From NCBI GenBank assembly GCA_011109175.1, contig RDEW01000043.1:392746-456745 (forward strand): 64,000 bases of DNA, in the 5' to 3' direction. This stretch comes from Dicyema japonicum. Taxonomy: Eukaryota; Dicyemida; Rhombozoa; Dicyemidae. Shown here piece after piece: positions 23,679 to 33,796 of this stretch; the first letter of the stretch is position 1; each line of letters opens with the position of its first letter. Under the pieces are notes generated by a model. It saw nothing but the letters and a program-made list of their open reading frames with translations. It was not told the origin of the DNA and ran no database searches. The position numbers and the translations under genes are program-made.

Positions 23679-26516
23679 TCACTCACACTCATCTTGTTGG
23701 ATCAAACATAAACAATCAGCCAAAATCTTTTTACAATCACACCCCGAAAACATCATATCTGAGAGAATAGACTCATATCGCCTCATCATCCTATCATACA
23801 ACATAACACCCACCTAACTGCCTCGGTGGTGACTTTACACCAATTCAGTATAATTTGACCACTAATCATCCGAATGTGCTTAACCAGGGCGTCCTCACTT
23901 TCACACTAAAACTAACTCAGCGCTAAATACAGTAAACTCCTTATTAAAATCCACGTGCTCGAATGAATGGCGTCGTGACATTTCTAGTCCATCAGACGAA
24001 TCAGTGAACTGTACCTCTGTCATGGGGGTTGATGACGATAACTCAGGGATGTGTTTTTCCTAACATATCAGTCAAATTATCACCAGGATATGAGATACCA
24101 GAGACCATTTCTTATGGGAAGTGAGTCCGCATTCATCCATGGACAGCATCCCCCACTATAAGACAGTTCATTTATATGGGCGGTGATGACATGATTCACC
24201 CTGGCAGATGAGCTTCCAAACCTCCTAACCATCCATTAATTCAACCAACCTCCTGCATTTATCCCAGGGACACTCCAGTAAAAGATCTTTCCCTTCCTCG
24301 GAAAAGTAAGAACCCACGTGGGTTATAATATCAACTGAGCCACTCTCAGAACCAATATCTGAGTCCATTTCCCCTGGTTTAAGAGTAGTCTTAACTCCAA
24401 CGGATGAACCCTCCGTCTCAGAGTTTCTGTCCTTAACAGGGGAGTAAGGAACGTAGACTTGACTTCGTTTTGGTGGATTCTCAGATAGAAATGAATGTGA
24501 CTCCCCATCACACAGTCCATTAACTTCCTCAATTGGGGGAATCGTTATCCGTTTAATAGAATATTTATTCTTATTGATCTTTTCGGTCAGTAAAGAATCC
24601 ATCAACTCTGGAGATTTTACCGTCAGGACTTGGTTTTTCTCTTCCCTGTGTTGAAGTCCATAGAAACAGGTTCCCCCAACCAACTTGACTTGGGGGAATA
24701 CAGACCACACAAACAAGCAAAAAGGTGGTGAGGGACACCAATAAACTCGATTTTCTCACAAAATTTCCGATAGAACCAAATAAACTAGAAACAACAGTCT
24801 TTGAGTTTTCCACGACCTGGCACGTGTTCATCAACCTGAAAGCTATAGATTAATTATATACCACGTGCGTGTCATCTCAACAGTTTCGGTGTCCAGAGTA
24901 ACACCACCAGACATATTAACAGGAAATTCACGTTTTTGCGGAATGTTTTGAGGTAAGGGATTGTCATAAGTAACAAACCGAACTTTGTGTTCCCCAAATT
25001 TGACTTGTTCAAAATCAAATAAGGCCAACTTTGATCTATCAATCCTCAAAAACTCCACCAGAACGACTAAAACTCAATAAAACTGAGATAACCGAGGAAA
25101 TCCTCAACTTTGATGAGGATTTCTGCAATTTTAGGACTAATCCGGTTCAGATTGTGAAAAAATTCAAGTCCGTTGAGAATAACAGCAATATTTGTCCTGT
25201 TTTCGATAAAAATCTCACAAATTGATTGCACAAACGAAATTGTAAGTAAATCCTCAATAAAATCTTTATTTTGAGGGGAATTGCACAACCCACTCAAAAT
25301 TTGAATTCCTAACAGTAATTTACAATAAAAACCTTTAATTATGACAGATAGCTGGCGGTTTTTGATGTTTTGAGGGTCCAAACACTGTAAAAGCAACAAC
25401 TTAAAACCAAAGGGCACGCATTTTGAAAGATTCTCTCCAAAATGAACCTGAAATGATAATTTACAAGCAAACGCGAAAAGAAGCAATTTCCAATGCGCTT
25501 AAAGCAATCATTTTGAGTGTTTTCGATCCATTAAATGAAGCCAAAAGCAACAGTCTCAGTGCATTATCATGCTTTCCTATCAATGAGAGGTTCCAGTCAT
25601 CAAACATTGAATTATTTAAGATTTTGAGAATCTGAGTTTACAACAAGAATAACCTTATTTGTAAAAGTTTCTTGTCTCTTTCTTACAGTAGAGTTAATAC
25701 ACTCAACCCTCTGCTCATCCCACAAGCCATTAACAGCGAGACATTTCACAGTTTCGTAATCATCGGTTGTCAGCCTCCAAAACTACGAAAATCCTCAGAT
25801 AAGCCAACCTCAGGGAAGCTGACAAATCGGTGGGAGTTCCAATGACGAGAAAACACCAAATCGTAGGAACGGTCCTGATTAAATCCCAGCCATGAAAGTA
25901 TAATGTCAAACAGCCGTTTACACTTTGTCAGATCGATCCTGGGTAAAGGAACTTCGCTGGTCATTAATAGACAGCAATTTATGGCGAAATCAACGGAAGA
26001 TGACACACCAGAAAGCAGGGATAACTCCAAATGGAAGCTTGGATTTATTAAGTTAGTCGCCTCAGCCAGTCCAATCTCTTTTCGTTGAGCATCTTTGATT
26101 ATCGAATTAATATTTACTGTCAATGTACAGAAAGTTGTAGTTATATGTCGTAGGGAGAGTGAAGAACAAGTCAACTTCTCTTCTGTTTTCCAAATCGTAT
26201 GAATCGTCGGCATTCCAGGGATCTCTGTTCTCGAGACCGATCAGGTACCTCATAATATATTAGAAAACAAACCGATTGTAAATTTGTCTTAGATAGTTAT
26301 CAATGCCCAAGGATTTTCCAATCAATCCGATTGATTCAGCCACTTCCTTCCATTTCTTGCGGGAAACGACAGACTGGTATCCCCCAAGCATCTGCACCTT
26401 GTTGTAAAGAAGATACAAGTCAATTTGTACTCCATTTACAGTCGGCAGGTGCACAATTGTAGTTCTAAAGCAGTAATTTAAATGAATGACAATGAAAAAT
26501 TAAAATGGGCGCGCAT
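23679..26516 (-). CDS. ARID2: ARID2-like subunit of the PBAF chromatin remodeller
   Basis: Fifteen exons on the minus strand give about 825 residues. Exons: 26516-26491, 26464-26273, 26248-26118, 26092-25809, 25782-25654, 25631-25473, 25447-25093, 25066-24862, 24835-24814, 24784-24681, 24645-24250, 24224-24084, 24059-23931, 23905-23814, 23790-23679. Most introns are 22-29 nt. Domains in order: ARID (DLYLLYNKVQMLGGYQSVV); helical repeats (ELSLLSGVSSSVDFAIN, QRVECINST, LRLLLLASF); a poorly resolved RFX-like segment (24.6-24.86 kb); a C2H2 finger CPWDKC-x12-H-x4-H split by an intron; a second finger ending HILEKH; and a C-terminus with VKHIRM and LADCLCLI. The order is that of animal ARID2, minus its long Gln-rich middle. 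The second finger needs one base more than the sequence shows. ARID helix 1 looks absent or sits in an unrecognised exon. An alternative intron 5 is 55 nt with donor GTAAGA. Confidence 0.85.
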
Positions 26517-27179
26517 TTTGAGTGATCCGATGTGTGTCACAAATTAAGTTTTTGCCGGCAGTTTAGGAGGTTAAAGACAAAAAACTAATGGTAAATATGA
26601 GACGCACGAAAAATTAACATTTAATATAAAATGTGGTTAATAAAGCGCATGCGTAATGATATTAAAATAATACCGTTGCATCCTGTTAATAGTAAACAGG
26701 TCGTTGTAAAACTTTGATCTCTCTGGTCCCACTCTTTCTGTCATCAAAAACAACAACAGTCCTAATAAAGATTTTTAAGAATAATCTATTTTAAATATAA
26801 AATTCATTATTAAAATTAACTAATTAAATAATTATGTAACATTATTGTCAAATGTAACATTCTCCCTGCCACTGATGAAGATTACCATTATCAAAACACC
26901 CGGTTGGGAATGAAGTGATGTCTGCAACGGTAGGACGTGCCACGAAAATGGACCTACTTTCCACCTCTTTTCGGAAGCCTGTAATGGACTATTTAAGGAT
27001 GGTCGTCACATGCAGACGTTCTCATGGGTTCATTCATTGGATTAGTTTGTTATGGCTGCTTGTGCTGAACTTGCCGAAAATTTTCTAGTGGCGCTCCCTG
27101 GCGACGAGTTCTGGCTTCGAAGTTAGCTTCAGGAGAATATTTTCTGGATCACTGCATATGGATGAGGGGGCTCTACTGG
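26517..27179. other. ARID2-like 5' flank and unassigned sequence
   Basis: The first few hundred bases upstream of the ARID2-like ATG presumably include its promoter; no TATA box or other element is clear. Bases 26867-27170 show weak similarity to 58290-58400 (shared TTCCACCTCT and GTAATGGA.TAT..AGGATGG), suggesting a decayed dispersed repeat. Confidence 0.45.
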
Positions 27180-27475
27180 GACCAGTCAGGATCTCGCTAT
27201 CAGTTAGTATTGGTTTTACAGTTGGTCTAGTGAATAATTTCATTTCTTAAACTCTCTCTATTTACGGTTATCGATTATAGTAAGGTTTAGAACATTATTA
27301 TAATTCTGAGAACACAGAAAGAAGTATCGTCTAAATTAAGTGATCACGGTGTCAGTGCATCTCCCTCTGTTCCAGCTATGTCTGGAATCTTTCAAGAGTG
27401 TCCAAAAGGGAGATGGTTTGTGTTCAAATTTACGAGCATACTCCTTGTAGACAAGAATCTCCTCTTCAATGGAAC
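27180..27475 (+). repeat. Dispersed ~290-bp repeat, copy 1
   Basis: Direct repeat of 37945-38235, estimated by eye at about 80% identity. Shared blocks include AGTCAGGATCTCG, TAATTTCATTTCTTA, GTCAGTGCATCTCCCTCTGT and TTTACGAGCATACTCCT. It carries minor indels. I recognise neither coding function nor terminal repeats. The copies are 10.8 kb apart in the same orientation. Confidence 0.8.
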
Positions 27476-27849
27476 TTCCAGAAGACTTCGGCATTTTAAG
27501 GAAGTTTCGATGTCTGTCCGCGAGATGTTTCATCATTTTGTGAAATTTAATCTATTCCTCAACTATGTGGTCATTCTATTACATTTAACAAGGATTCGCG
27601 GGCACTGGTTCTGTATGTCTTATATTTTGTTTTGTGTGGATATTGATAAGTTTGTAGTCCACACCGCACATGCCTGTTCGATTATTGGTAGGATTATTAC
27701 TTCACTGTGTTGTTAAGTGAGTTGATTGTATCTAATTAAGCGTTGTTTATTAAGGTTAGGTGGAATGTTAATTAATTTTTTTTATTCCAAGACCACCGTT
27801 AAACCGAAAAAACAAACAAGTGATCTCGACAAATTTAATCCAGGCTCTC

Positions 27850-28570
27850 AGCTTGTTTCGATGCTACTCCATGATCCTACACAATCTCTTTGGGTAGGGC
27901 TATATCCTGATCCCTTGATCTGGTCTCCTCTATTATTTCTTCTGATTATGATTTCTAAGGGTGTTGGCATCATATCCTTTTGCCCGTAGACCACTATTCT
28001 ATCTCTCCAAAAGCCTTTTTGTGTAGCCACGATTTTCTGAGCATTAATCCAAGAGATTGAAGGCCCCCTATTAGGCACGTGTATAGGAAATGCATGTTCG
28101 ATATATTGCAAGTAATGAGTTTTAGAATGGGATGGTTCCCGACTTTGCATAGCCCCGTTAGGCTTTTCAGGTTGATTTTTTTCTTAAATTTGTTTAGCAC
28201 ATTTGTGTATCATAGATCACTGCCAAGTTTTTGCCATCTCTTACATGGTAATCTTTTCCCATTCACTTCAATTGACTTTTTTATATTTTTTGTCCGAGGT
28301 GAACAGGGATGTAACGGATTTCTCAGGGCTCACTGTTTACAAAGCAGACTCGTCCCCTCCGTTAGCCATCCAGAATCTAAAATTCTCAGTCATGTTTCTC
28401 TGAAATATTTTCCAAGTAAGATTCTTCCTAGGAATGGAGTCGAAGGATTTACATATGTCTACTGTGCATACAGCGGTTTTCTGAAGTTTGGGTTTGTGAA
28501 TAAAGTCACTCAGAGAGATCAGATGACTGGTGGTTGATCGGTCTTTTTTGAATGTTAAAATGAGATGTTT
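27850..28570 (-). pseudogene. Jockey-like LINE, RT thumb fragment
   Basis: Minus-strand motifs: FDSIPRKNLTWKIFQRN (about 28440), KSVTSLFTSDKKYKKV (about 28300; compare KSSTSLFTSDKR at 42500), then YLQYIEHAFPIHVPNRGPS and NAQKIVATQKGFWRD (28000-28120), equivalent to QFIEPSISYACASWG and the following block in the copy at 41887-42510. The catalytic YADD is missing. I first considered a Penelope GIY-YIG domain for the last part, but the Jockey alignment fits better. Confidence 0.65.
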
Positions 28571-28754
28571 AAGTCATTATTTATTTATCCCCGATTCCCT
28601 TCAAGTGAAGGAAACCGGTTGCTAATAGAAGAGTAACTACCAAAAGTGGACGCCGGGGGTATATCTGGTAAGGCACAGAAATTGAAGTCGGACCAGGACA
28701 AAAAAATGGTTGTCTAGAAAACAGTATTGTGGTTCACCCAAAAGGGAGTCATTC

Positions 28755-28828
28755 GACCAGGTTGACAGCAGTGTGATAATAAAACCCACAGCCAACCGCA
28801 ACAGCACTAGCCACTACACTACCTGGTC
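28755..28828 (-). repeat. tRNA-like SINE head
   Basis: The 74-nt minus-strand segment has perfectly complementary 7-base ends (GACCAGG and CCTGGTC) and a good RNA polymerase III A box, TAGTGTAGTGGCTAGTGC. The B box is poor (GTGGGTTTTATTATCAC) and no anticodon stem forms, so it is not a functional tRNA. Part of it plus its 3' flank (GTCGAATGA) recurs at 31985-32120, which supports a tRNA-derived SINE. Confidence 0.55.
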
Positions 28829-28960
28829 TAAAAGCCATATGTTGGCTACTCTACCTACTTTAAAGTATGATGGTCCACCCAAAAAGGATCATATGTCAAT
28901 AATATGGTGGTTCGTCCTTAATCTTATAATTCTTCCCCTGTTCGTAATAAATTTTGATGT

Positions 28961-29990
28961 CTAAAAATAAAAAATTATTATTAGAGTATAAAATCCCACA
29001 AACAATAATTTATGATCGCATAAATCGAGCGAATCGATAACAACCACCTGCAGTGCAGTCAATGGCAGTTGTTTAGAGATCACAAACTGCTGATTTCCCA
29101 CAAAGGTAAAGGTGGAGGTACAACTTACAACCCCCTGCAGGGTTTTATCAACCAATAAAGTGGCTGAAATAAGGTTTCCCCTTCTTTTCACGTTAAAGCT
29201 AATTTATTAGGCACTATTTACCTAAAATTATCCCCAACCACAACTCCATTAACCTTCCATGTAAAATTGAGGGATTTGATGTTTTCATACAAAAATGACT
29301 GGCAGTTGACGACCTTATTTTTCTGGTTTTCTCCGATATTTAGGTTTACGGCTAAATTAATGGTTTTCATACCTAAAATTGTTAATTTAATGATTTTTTC
29401 AGCATTTCCTATTAAATTTTTAGCCTTGCAGGCGAAATGGTCACTTCTACCCACGTGGGCCACTTTTATGTGAATACAATTCTGCGAGTGTCAGTAATTC
29501 TGGCATACAGAACATATTTGCTCGTTTTTTCGGAATCCAATCTCCACCAGCTTACATTTGCGATTGGAGTTCCACTTTCAACAATGCAGGAAAAATAGTT
29601 TGACGAATCTTCCGTTAAAATGTATTTTTTTGCCTTGACTCTGATGATCGGCTTTTCTGTGATAATTAGCCTAATTTAACCCCCAAGTCGGAGTTTATAT
29701 GTTTTTGAAAGTTCGTAGAATTTGTCACCAGCTCTTTCTACGCACTGGTAGTCTCCTTGAAGGGATTCATTGAACAAAATTATGAGTTGGTTAGTTCTGT
29801 CGATTTTGTAGGCAGATTTTTGCGAACTAGTTCGGATATATTCTCCATTTTTGAGCCAGATTGCCTGAAATTTGAAATTTGCATTTGAAACTGAATTGAT
29901 GTTTTCTGTTGTAGTACAATTAAGTGCGATTTGCTGTTTTCCGCAACGTAAAAAATTTCAGTATTTGTCGATTTTATGGCGCCTAAATTA
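28961..29990 (-). CDS. Ig-domain single-pass membrane protein, 5' end unresolved
   Basis: Exons on the minus strand: an exon ending 29892, then 29864-29681, 29656-29514, 29481-29222 and 29198-28961 (TAG stop). Introns are 27, 24, 32 and 23 nt, all GT..AG. The first Ig-like domain has NCTTTENINS, the Trp core IWLKNG and LQGDYQCVE; the second YFSCIVESGTP, VSWWRL and DHFACKAKNLIGNA; the third CQSFLYENIK, FTWKVNG and GVVSCTSTF. The protein ends with a hydrophobic segment KLLFVGFYTLIIIFYF, a likely C-terminal transmembrane helix or GPI signal. This suggests a cell-surface adhesion or recognition protein. The start codon and signal peptide were not found. The 32-nt intron is the least certain. Confidence 0.7.
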
Positions 29991-30378
29991 GAGAGATTTT
30001 ATTAATTTAAAAAATTGTTAATTTATATAAAAATTAACTTATATTAATTGAAAGCCGTTAATTACCCCCTTAATATAGGATATATATTTTATATATGTGT
30101 TTGAAAATATACCGAATATAATCCAAATTGTAAAGAGCATTCAAGTTTTCGGGCGTGTTTTAGTATAAATATGCTTGTCTGCCGTTGCTAGTGCAATTTA
30201 CATTGGATTGTCAATAACAGTGCATCACGAGGGCTATATTTCAACAACGTTTATTTAAATGTCACATACCCTTTGGCGTGTACCATCGATTTACATTTAC
30301 TTAATTAATAGCATCAATTAATTATTAGAGGCTAACAGTAATATCATCTTATTTCATACATTCACGAGAATTTATAAT
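29991..30378. other. No recognised feature
   Basis: AT-rich. It should contain the 5' end and promoter of the Ig-domain gene, but no start codon, signal peptide or regulatory element could be identified. Confidence 0.4.
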
Positions 30379-30680
30379 AATGAATGTCTTGGAAGATATG
30401 AGGAGTCCCTAGTCCCCTTAATTTATTCCAAGAACGGATGTCTGAAAATATGAAGAGTCCCTAGTCCCCTTAAGTTATTCAAATTATGGATGTCTTGGAA
30501 GATATGATGAGTCCCTAGTCTCATTAATTGATTCCAAGAATGGATATCTTAGAAGATATGAGGAGTCCCTAGTCTCCTTAAGTTATTCCAAGAATGGATA
30601 TCTTGGAAGATATGATGAGTCCCTAGTCCCTTAAGTTATTCCAAGAATGGATATCTTGAAGATATGAGGAGCGTAAGTTT
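30379..30680 (+). repeat. 54-bp minisatellite, about 5.5 copies
   Basis: Tandem units of about 54 bp, each with GGATATCTTGGAAGATATGA, GAGTCCCTAGTC and TTAAGTTATTCCAAGAA. Units differ by a few substitutions and single-base indels. The 3' copies (30530 onward) are more alike than the first two. The half-palindrome ATCTTNGAAGAT gives each unit a short inverted repeat. No open frame spans the array. Confidence 0.9.
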
Positions 30681-30784
30681 TTTAAGTTAGGAGTATTATT
30701 TCGATGCCTAATTTCTCTTGATTGAGTTTTTAATTATACTCATTGATTATAATTTGATATTAATTCATCAATAGTAGACATAAT

Positions 30785-31010
30785 TTTATTATATTGAACC
30801 GCTTAGGACTTCAATATTTAAGGCACAGTTTGATAAAGGGACAGCCAAGGAGTTTTGAAGGTGAATATGCATCGAAACTATTGTCTTTCTGTTTTTTTCA
30901 ACGTTTCCTTTGCAAATAACAGTGAGTGGTGGCTCTATAAGACTTTGATGAGTCTTACATCTCACTGTCCATAGTGGGATGGAAATTAGAATTGGGAGGT
31001 TTGACATATA
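30785..31010 (-). CDS. Possible transglutaminase C-terminal barrel-like exon
   Basis: The 72-codon minus-strand ORF has PPLTVICKGNVEKNRKTIVS followed by the block HIHLQNSLAVPLSNCALNIE. The spacing of 'NSL.VPL.NC' is reminiscent of the last beta-barrel of transglutaminases (N-P-L-x-x-P-L-x-x-C). No catalytic domain is seen nearby, and I could not splice it to a convincing upstream exon. It may be a gene fragment. Weak call. Confidence 0.25.
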
Positions 31011-31074
31011 ATTTGGAATTGATTAATGCGCCAATTTTTGACAAGTATGGCAGAGAACTATTAATGCCAAGCAC

Positions 31075-31262
31075 TAGTCTATCCAGAACCAGCGGAGAGA
31101 GAAGATAACATCCAGTTCTTGCAGTTATAGAAATCCATTTGAGGAATGACCCAATAAAGTGAGAAATAACAAATGATCTTCTTTCATGTCGAGCAATGGG
31201 TACCACATAAGACAGGTGGATCACATGACACCACTTTAGTAAAACAAGGGAAAAGAATGAAC
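31075..31262 (+). repeat. Partial copy of dispersed repeat R1
   Basis: AAATGATCTTCTTTCATG, ACAGGTGGATCACATGAC and the following purine-rich run match 48790-48895 and the reverse strand of 58500-58620. This copy is partial and diverged. Confidence 0.6.
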
Positions 31263-31449
31263 AGAGAATGAGAAAAATCGAATTCAAGGAGTTTTGCTAG
31301 TCATGTGACATTCAAACCATTAATCTTCCTGGTCTTTAATGTAGTGTCTTGGACTGCACTGGGGGGGGGGGCTATAAGTACTATGGTTCACGTGGAAGTG
31401 TTAATTATTATTCGAGTACTTTCAGTTATTTAAAACTTACTGTGTGCAT

Positions 31450-31775
31450 GTCTACTGTTAACCAAACACAAGATAAAATCGTTGAGGATTTTATGGAAAG
31501 GTACTTATCTCAACGGGAGGTTGCTAGGAAATATGCTGCAAGTATAGGCTTTAGGCACTATCTCTCGATTGAAAAAGTATGCTTTTGTGATCGAACTCCA
31601 ATTCATAGTGCTTAACTATTTCGAGAAGAGTTGGATAAGAAGGTTCATCTACACTTTCCACACCTCCGCCGTATCCACCATTGTAAAGTATTGCTTTAAA
31701 ATTTTCGAAAAAAAGAATTTCTATAATTTCAAAACATCGAATGGATGGTTGATCGCTAGAAATGACAATGAAACT
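31450..31775 (+). pseudogene. pogo/Tigger-like transposase N-terminal fragment
   Basis: Across frame changes the plus strand encodes DKIVEDFMERYLSQREVARK (helix-turn-helix) and later FYNFKTSNGWLIARNDNE. The second motif equals FDTFKASNGWLDRF of the element at 18299-19635, that is, the CENP-B type DNA-binding half. The DDE domain and ends are missing. Confidence 0.6.
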
Positions 31776-31984
31776 GCGTAGTATATCAAACTTCCACCTA
31801 TGAGACTATTTGTTGGTTCTAAACTCACAGAATCAAAAAAATAAAGAAAACGCCGCCCTTCTACTTTATCGTGTGAAATAACGCCTCCGTTCCAAGCAAA
31901 AATTCCACCCATATCCGCAGTCGTGGGACCCGTCCAGTAGAGTACAAAAAAGGGATACTTTTTGAATGCCACTGAATGTCTCCT

Positions 31985-32130
31985 GAGCTAGATGTATCAC
32001 ATGACTTCCCTTATGATTCTAAGAAGGCACAAAGCACTAAGAAATCATTCGACCAGATAAATATCGGTTTAAGAATCAAATCCACAGCTAATAAGAAGGT
32101 AAGACAGTAATAACCGAGATATAAAAAGAG
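31985..32130 (-). repeat. SINE-like copy related to 28755-28828
   Basis: Minus-strand GCTGTGGATTTGATTCTTAA..ATTTATCTGGTCGAATGA parallels GCTGTGGGTTTTATTATCAC..CAACCTGGTCGAATGA at 28828-28740. The A box is degraded here. Bases 32131-32670, up to RPL23, hold no other recognised feature. Confidence 0.5.
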
Positions 32131-32672
32131 GCAATAAAAATTGTGCTAATACTTGAGTTGTCACATGTGTTGCCAATTCTATTACCTTGTTTTATCTTCT
32201 AAGAATACTAAATTTTAAGTACACTGAGCTAACTTTCAGCTACATTTGGATCGTCACAAAAACACGATTAGAAAATTAAGAAGTTCCAGTCCACGGTAAT
32301 TGAAACTCTCGGGAAGTTTTTGCCCTCCTTGGTAACCCTACCCACTTCGAGACCTTAATAAGGTAAACGGAATCGCAGTTCAACACGTGAACCCAAGACA
32401 ATAAAGAGAATCTAAATGAGGAGCTGGGACCCCGTGAGGTACACCAAACAAAGATGAGGTAGTACCTGGAGAGCTCGAGATCACCTAATAGCCTTGTTTT
32501 CTCTCCTTAATTTAATGGTGATTTTTGACTTTTAAAAATTTAGATTTTATGAATTTGAAAATTTTGCCCTTCAAATCGGGGTTATTCTGTAATAATTTAA
32601 AATATTATTTATTTAATTATTTTGTTAATAAAAAATAAATTTAAATACTTATAGTAATAGATCAAACACGTG

Positions 32673-33188
32673 ATGTCAGGTATGTCTAGTTGTACTTATG
32701 CTTTATCCTCTTGTATAATCTTCTTTTAGGAAGGTTGGGATGCTCTGGTGGGAAGTTTAGGACGACTCTTGGTTTGCCTACATACGGGAAACTTAACTGT
32801 GCAGACAATACCGGTTGAATATCTTTTAATAGCATCTAGGAGCCAAGACTCTGTTCATAATATCCGTGAAGAGATGCAATGGCACATTGAGCAGACTCCC
32901 AGCTGCTGGAGTCGGGGATGTGGTTGTCTGCTCTGTCAAAAAGGGGAAACCCGAACTTCGTAAGAAAGTCCTGAGGGCCATCGTGGTTCGACAAAGACAG
33001 CATATTTCCAGAAAGGACGGGACGACAATATTTTTTGAGGATAATGCAGGTGTCCTAGTGAACGACAAGCATGAAATGAAGGGTCATCTTTTATTAATAT
33101 TGTAGGGACGAGCATAACTGGTCCAGTCGCTAAGGAATGTGCGGATATATGGCCCAACATCGCCTCCCATGCGAGTAGCATATTCTGA
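32673..33188 (+). CDS. RPL23: Ribosomal protein uL14 (RPL23), 138 aa
   Basis: Four exons: 32673-32679, 32730-32813, 32840-33082 and 33106-33188, giving exactly 139 codons with TGA. Introns are 50, 26 and 23 nt. The protein is collinear with animal uL14 (about 140 aa): [19 protein letters not shown] split by the 26-nt intron, [36 protein letters not shown], then [20 protein letters not shown]. It is a large-subunit protein near the subunit interface. As in many ribosomal protein genes, the first coding exon is tiny (ATG plus four bases) and is followed by the longest intron. No frame damage is seen, so the gene looks functional. Confidence 0.95.
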
Positions 33189-33796
33189 TTTTGGTTTTTA
33201 TTAATTTTAAGTTTGATTTGTCTAATCTTTTTGCTAATTATTAATATATGTAGATAGCCCACGTTGTGCTTTATACTTAGTCTTTCAGCAATCTGGCACA
33301 GAAATTCAATGGGCACCCCTTAGTCTTATGAATCCTTTGTTTGATTGTCTTAGCTCGCCATATGAGTGTAATCATTTAAGGTATCACATTGGCGAGTGTG
33401 ACAAGACCACTCTGCATTGATCATTTTGAAGTAATTAGATAATCTGTAGCTAAACAAATTTTTACTTGCAATCATCTCTGATATTAATTAACTACCGAGA
33501 AGCGAAAATCCAGGATTAGCTAGGATAGGATAACTGAGACATATCTACTCTCCGTTGAATCACCTCACACCATCCTCATATATGGTTGTTATTTTTCTGA
33601 TATATGTGATTGTTCTGAGTACTTTTAATGATTTACTGATATTGACTGAAGGATAAAGTGATGAAATAAACAAACGTACTTGATTCTAAAATTTCAGACA
33701 ACATAAGTGCCTCTAAGAGTGTAGGAATTTCAATGATGCTTGTTGAATAACCATTATGATAATACTTGATTTGTAGTCACTGAATAACAAACATGT
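33189..33796. other. No recognised feature
   Basis: 3' flank of RPL23 and AT-rich spacer. No LINE motif, inverted repeat or exon was recognised. Confidence 0.5.

Noticed and set aside
25632-25686. A 55-nt intron as proof against the short-intron model in ARID2
   Set aside because: The GTAAGA donor is attractive, but a 22-nt intron with the same acceptor (25653-25632) also keeps frame; one longer intron would not change the pattern (pinin and RPL23 each have one of 50-52 nt).
27848-28150. Penelope GIY-YIG domain
   Set aside because: The motif order (SLFTSDK, then IEHAF..HVPNRGPS, then NAQKI) aligns with the Jockey-like RT thumb seen at 41887-42510.
28079-28537. 152-codon plus-strand ORF
   Set aside because: Antisense shadow of the Jockey-like LINE fragment on the minus strand.
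28755-28828. Functional tRNA gene
   Set aside because: Good A box and outer stem, but no anticodon stem-loop and a degenerate B box.
31359-31370. G10 run as a regulatory G-quadruplex
   Set aside because: A single isolated G run cannot form a quadruplex alone and may be a homopolymer artefact.
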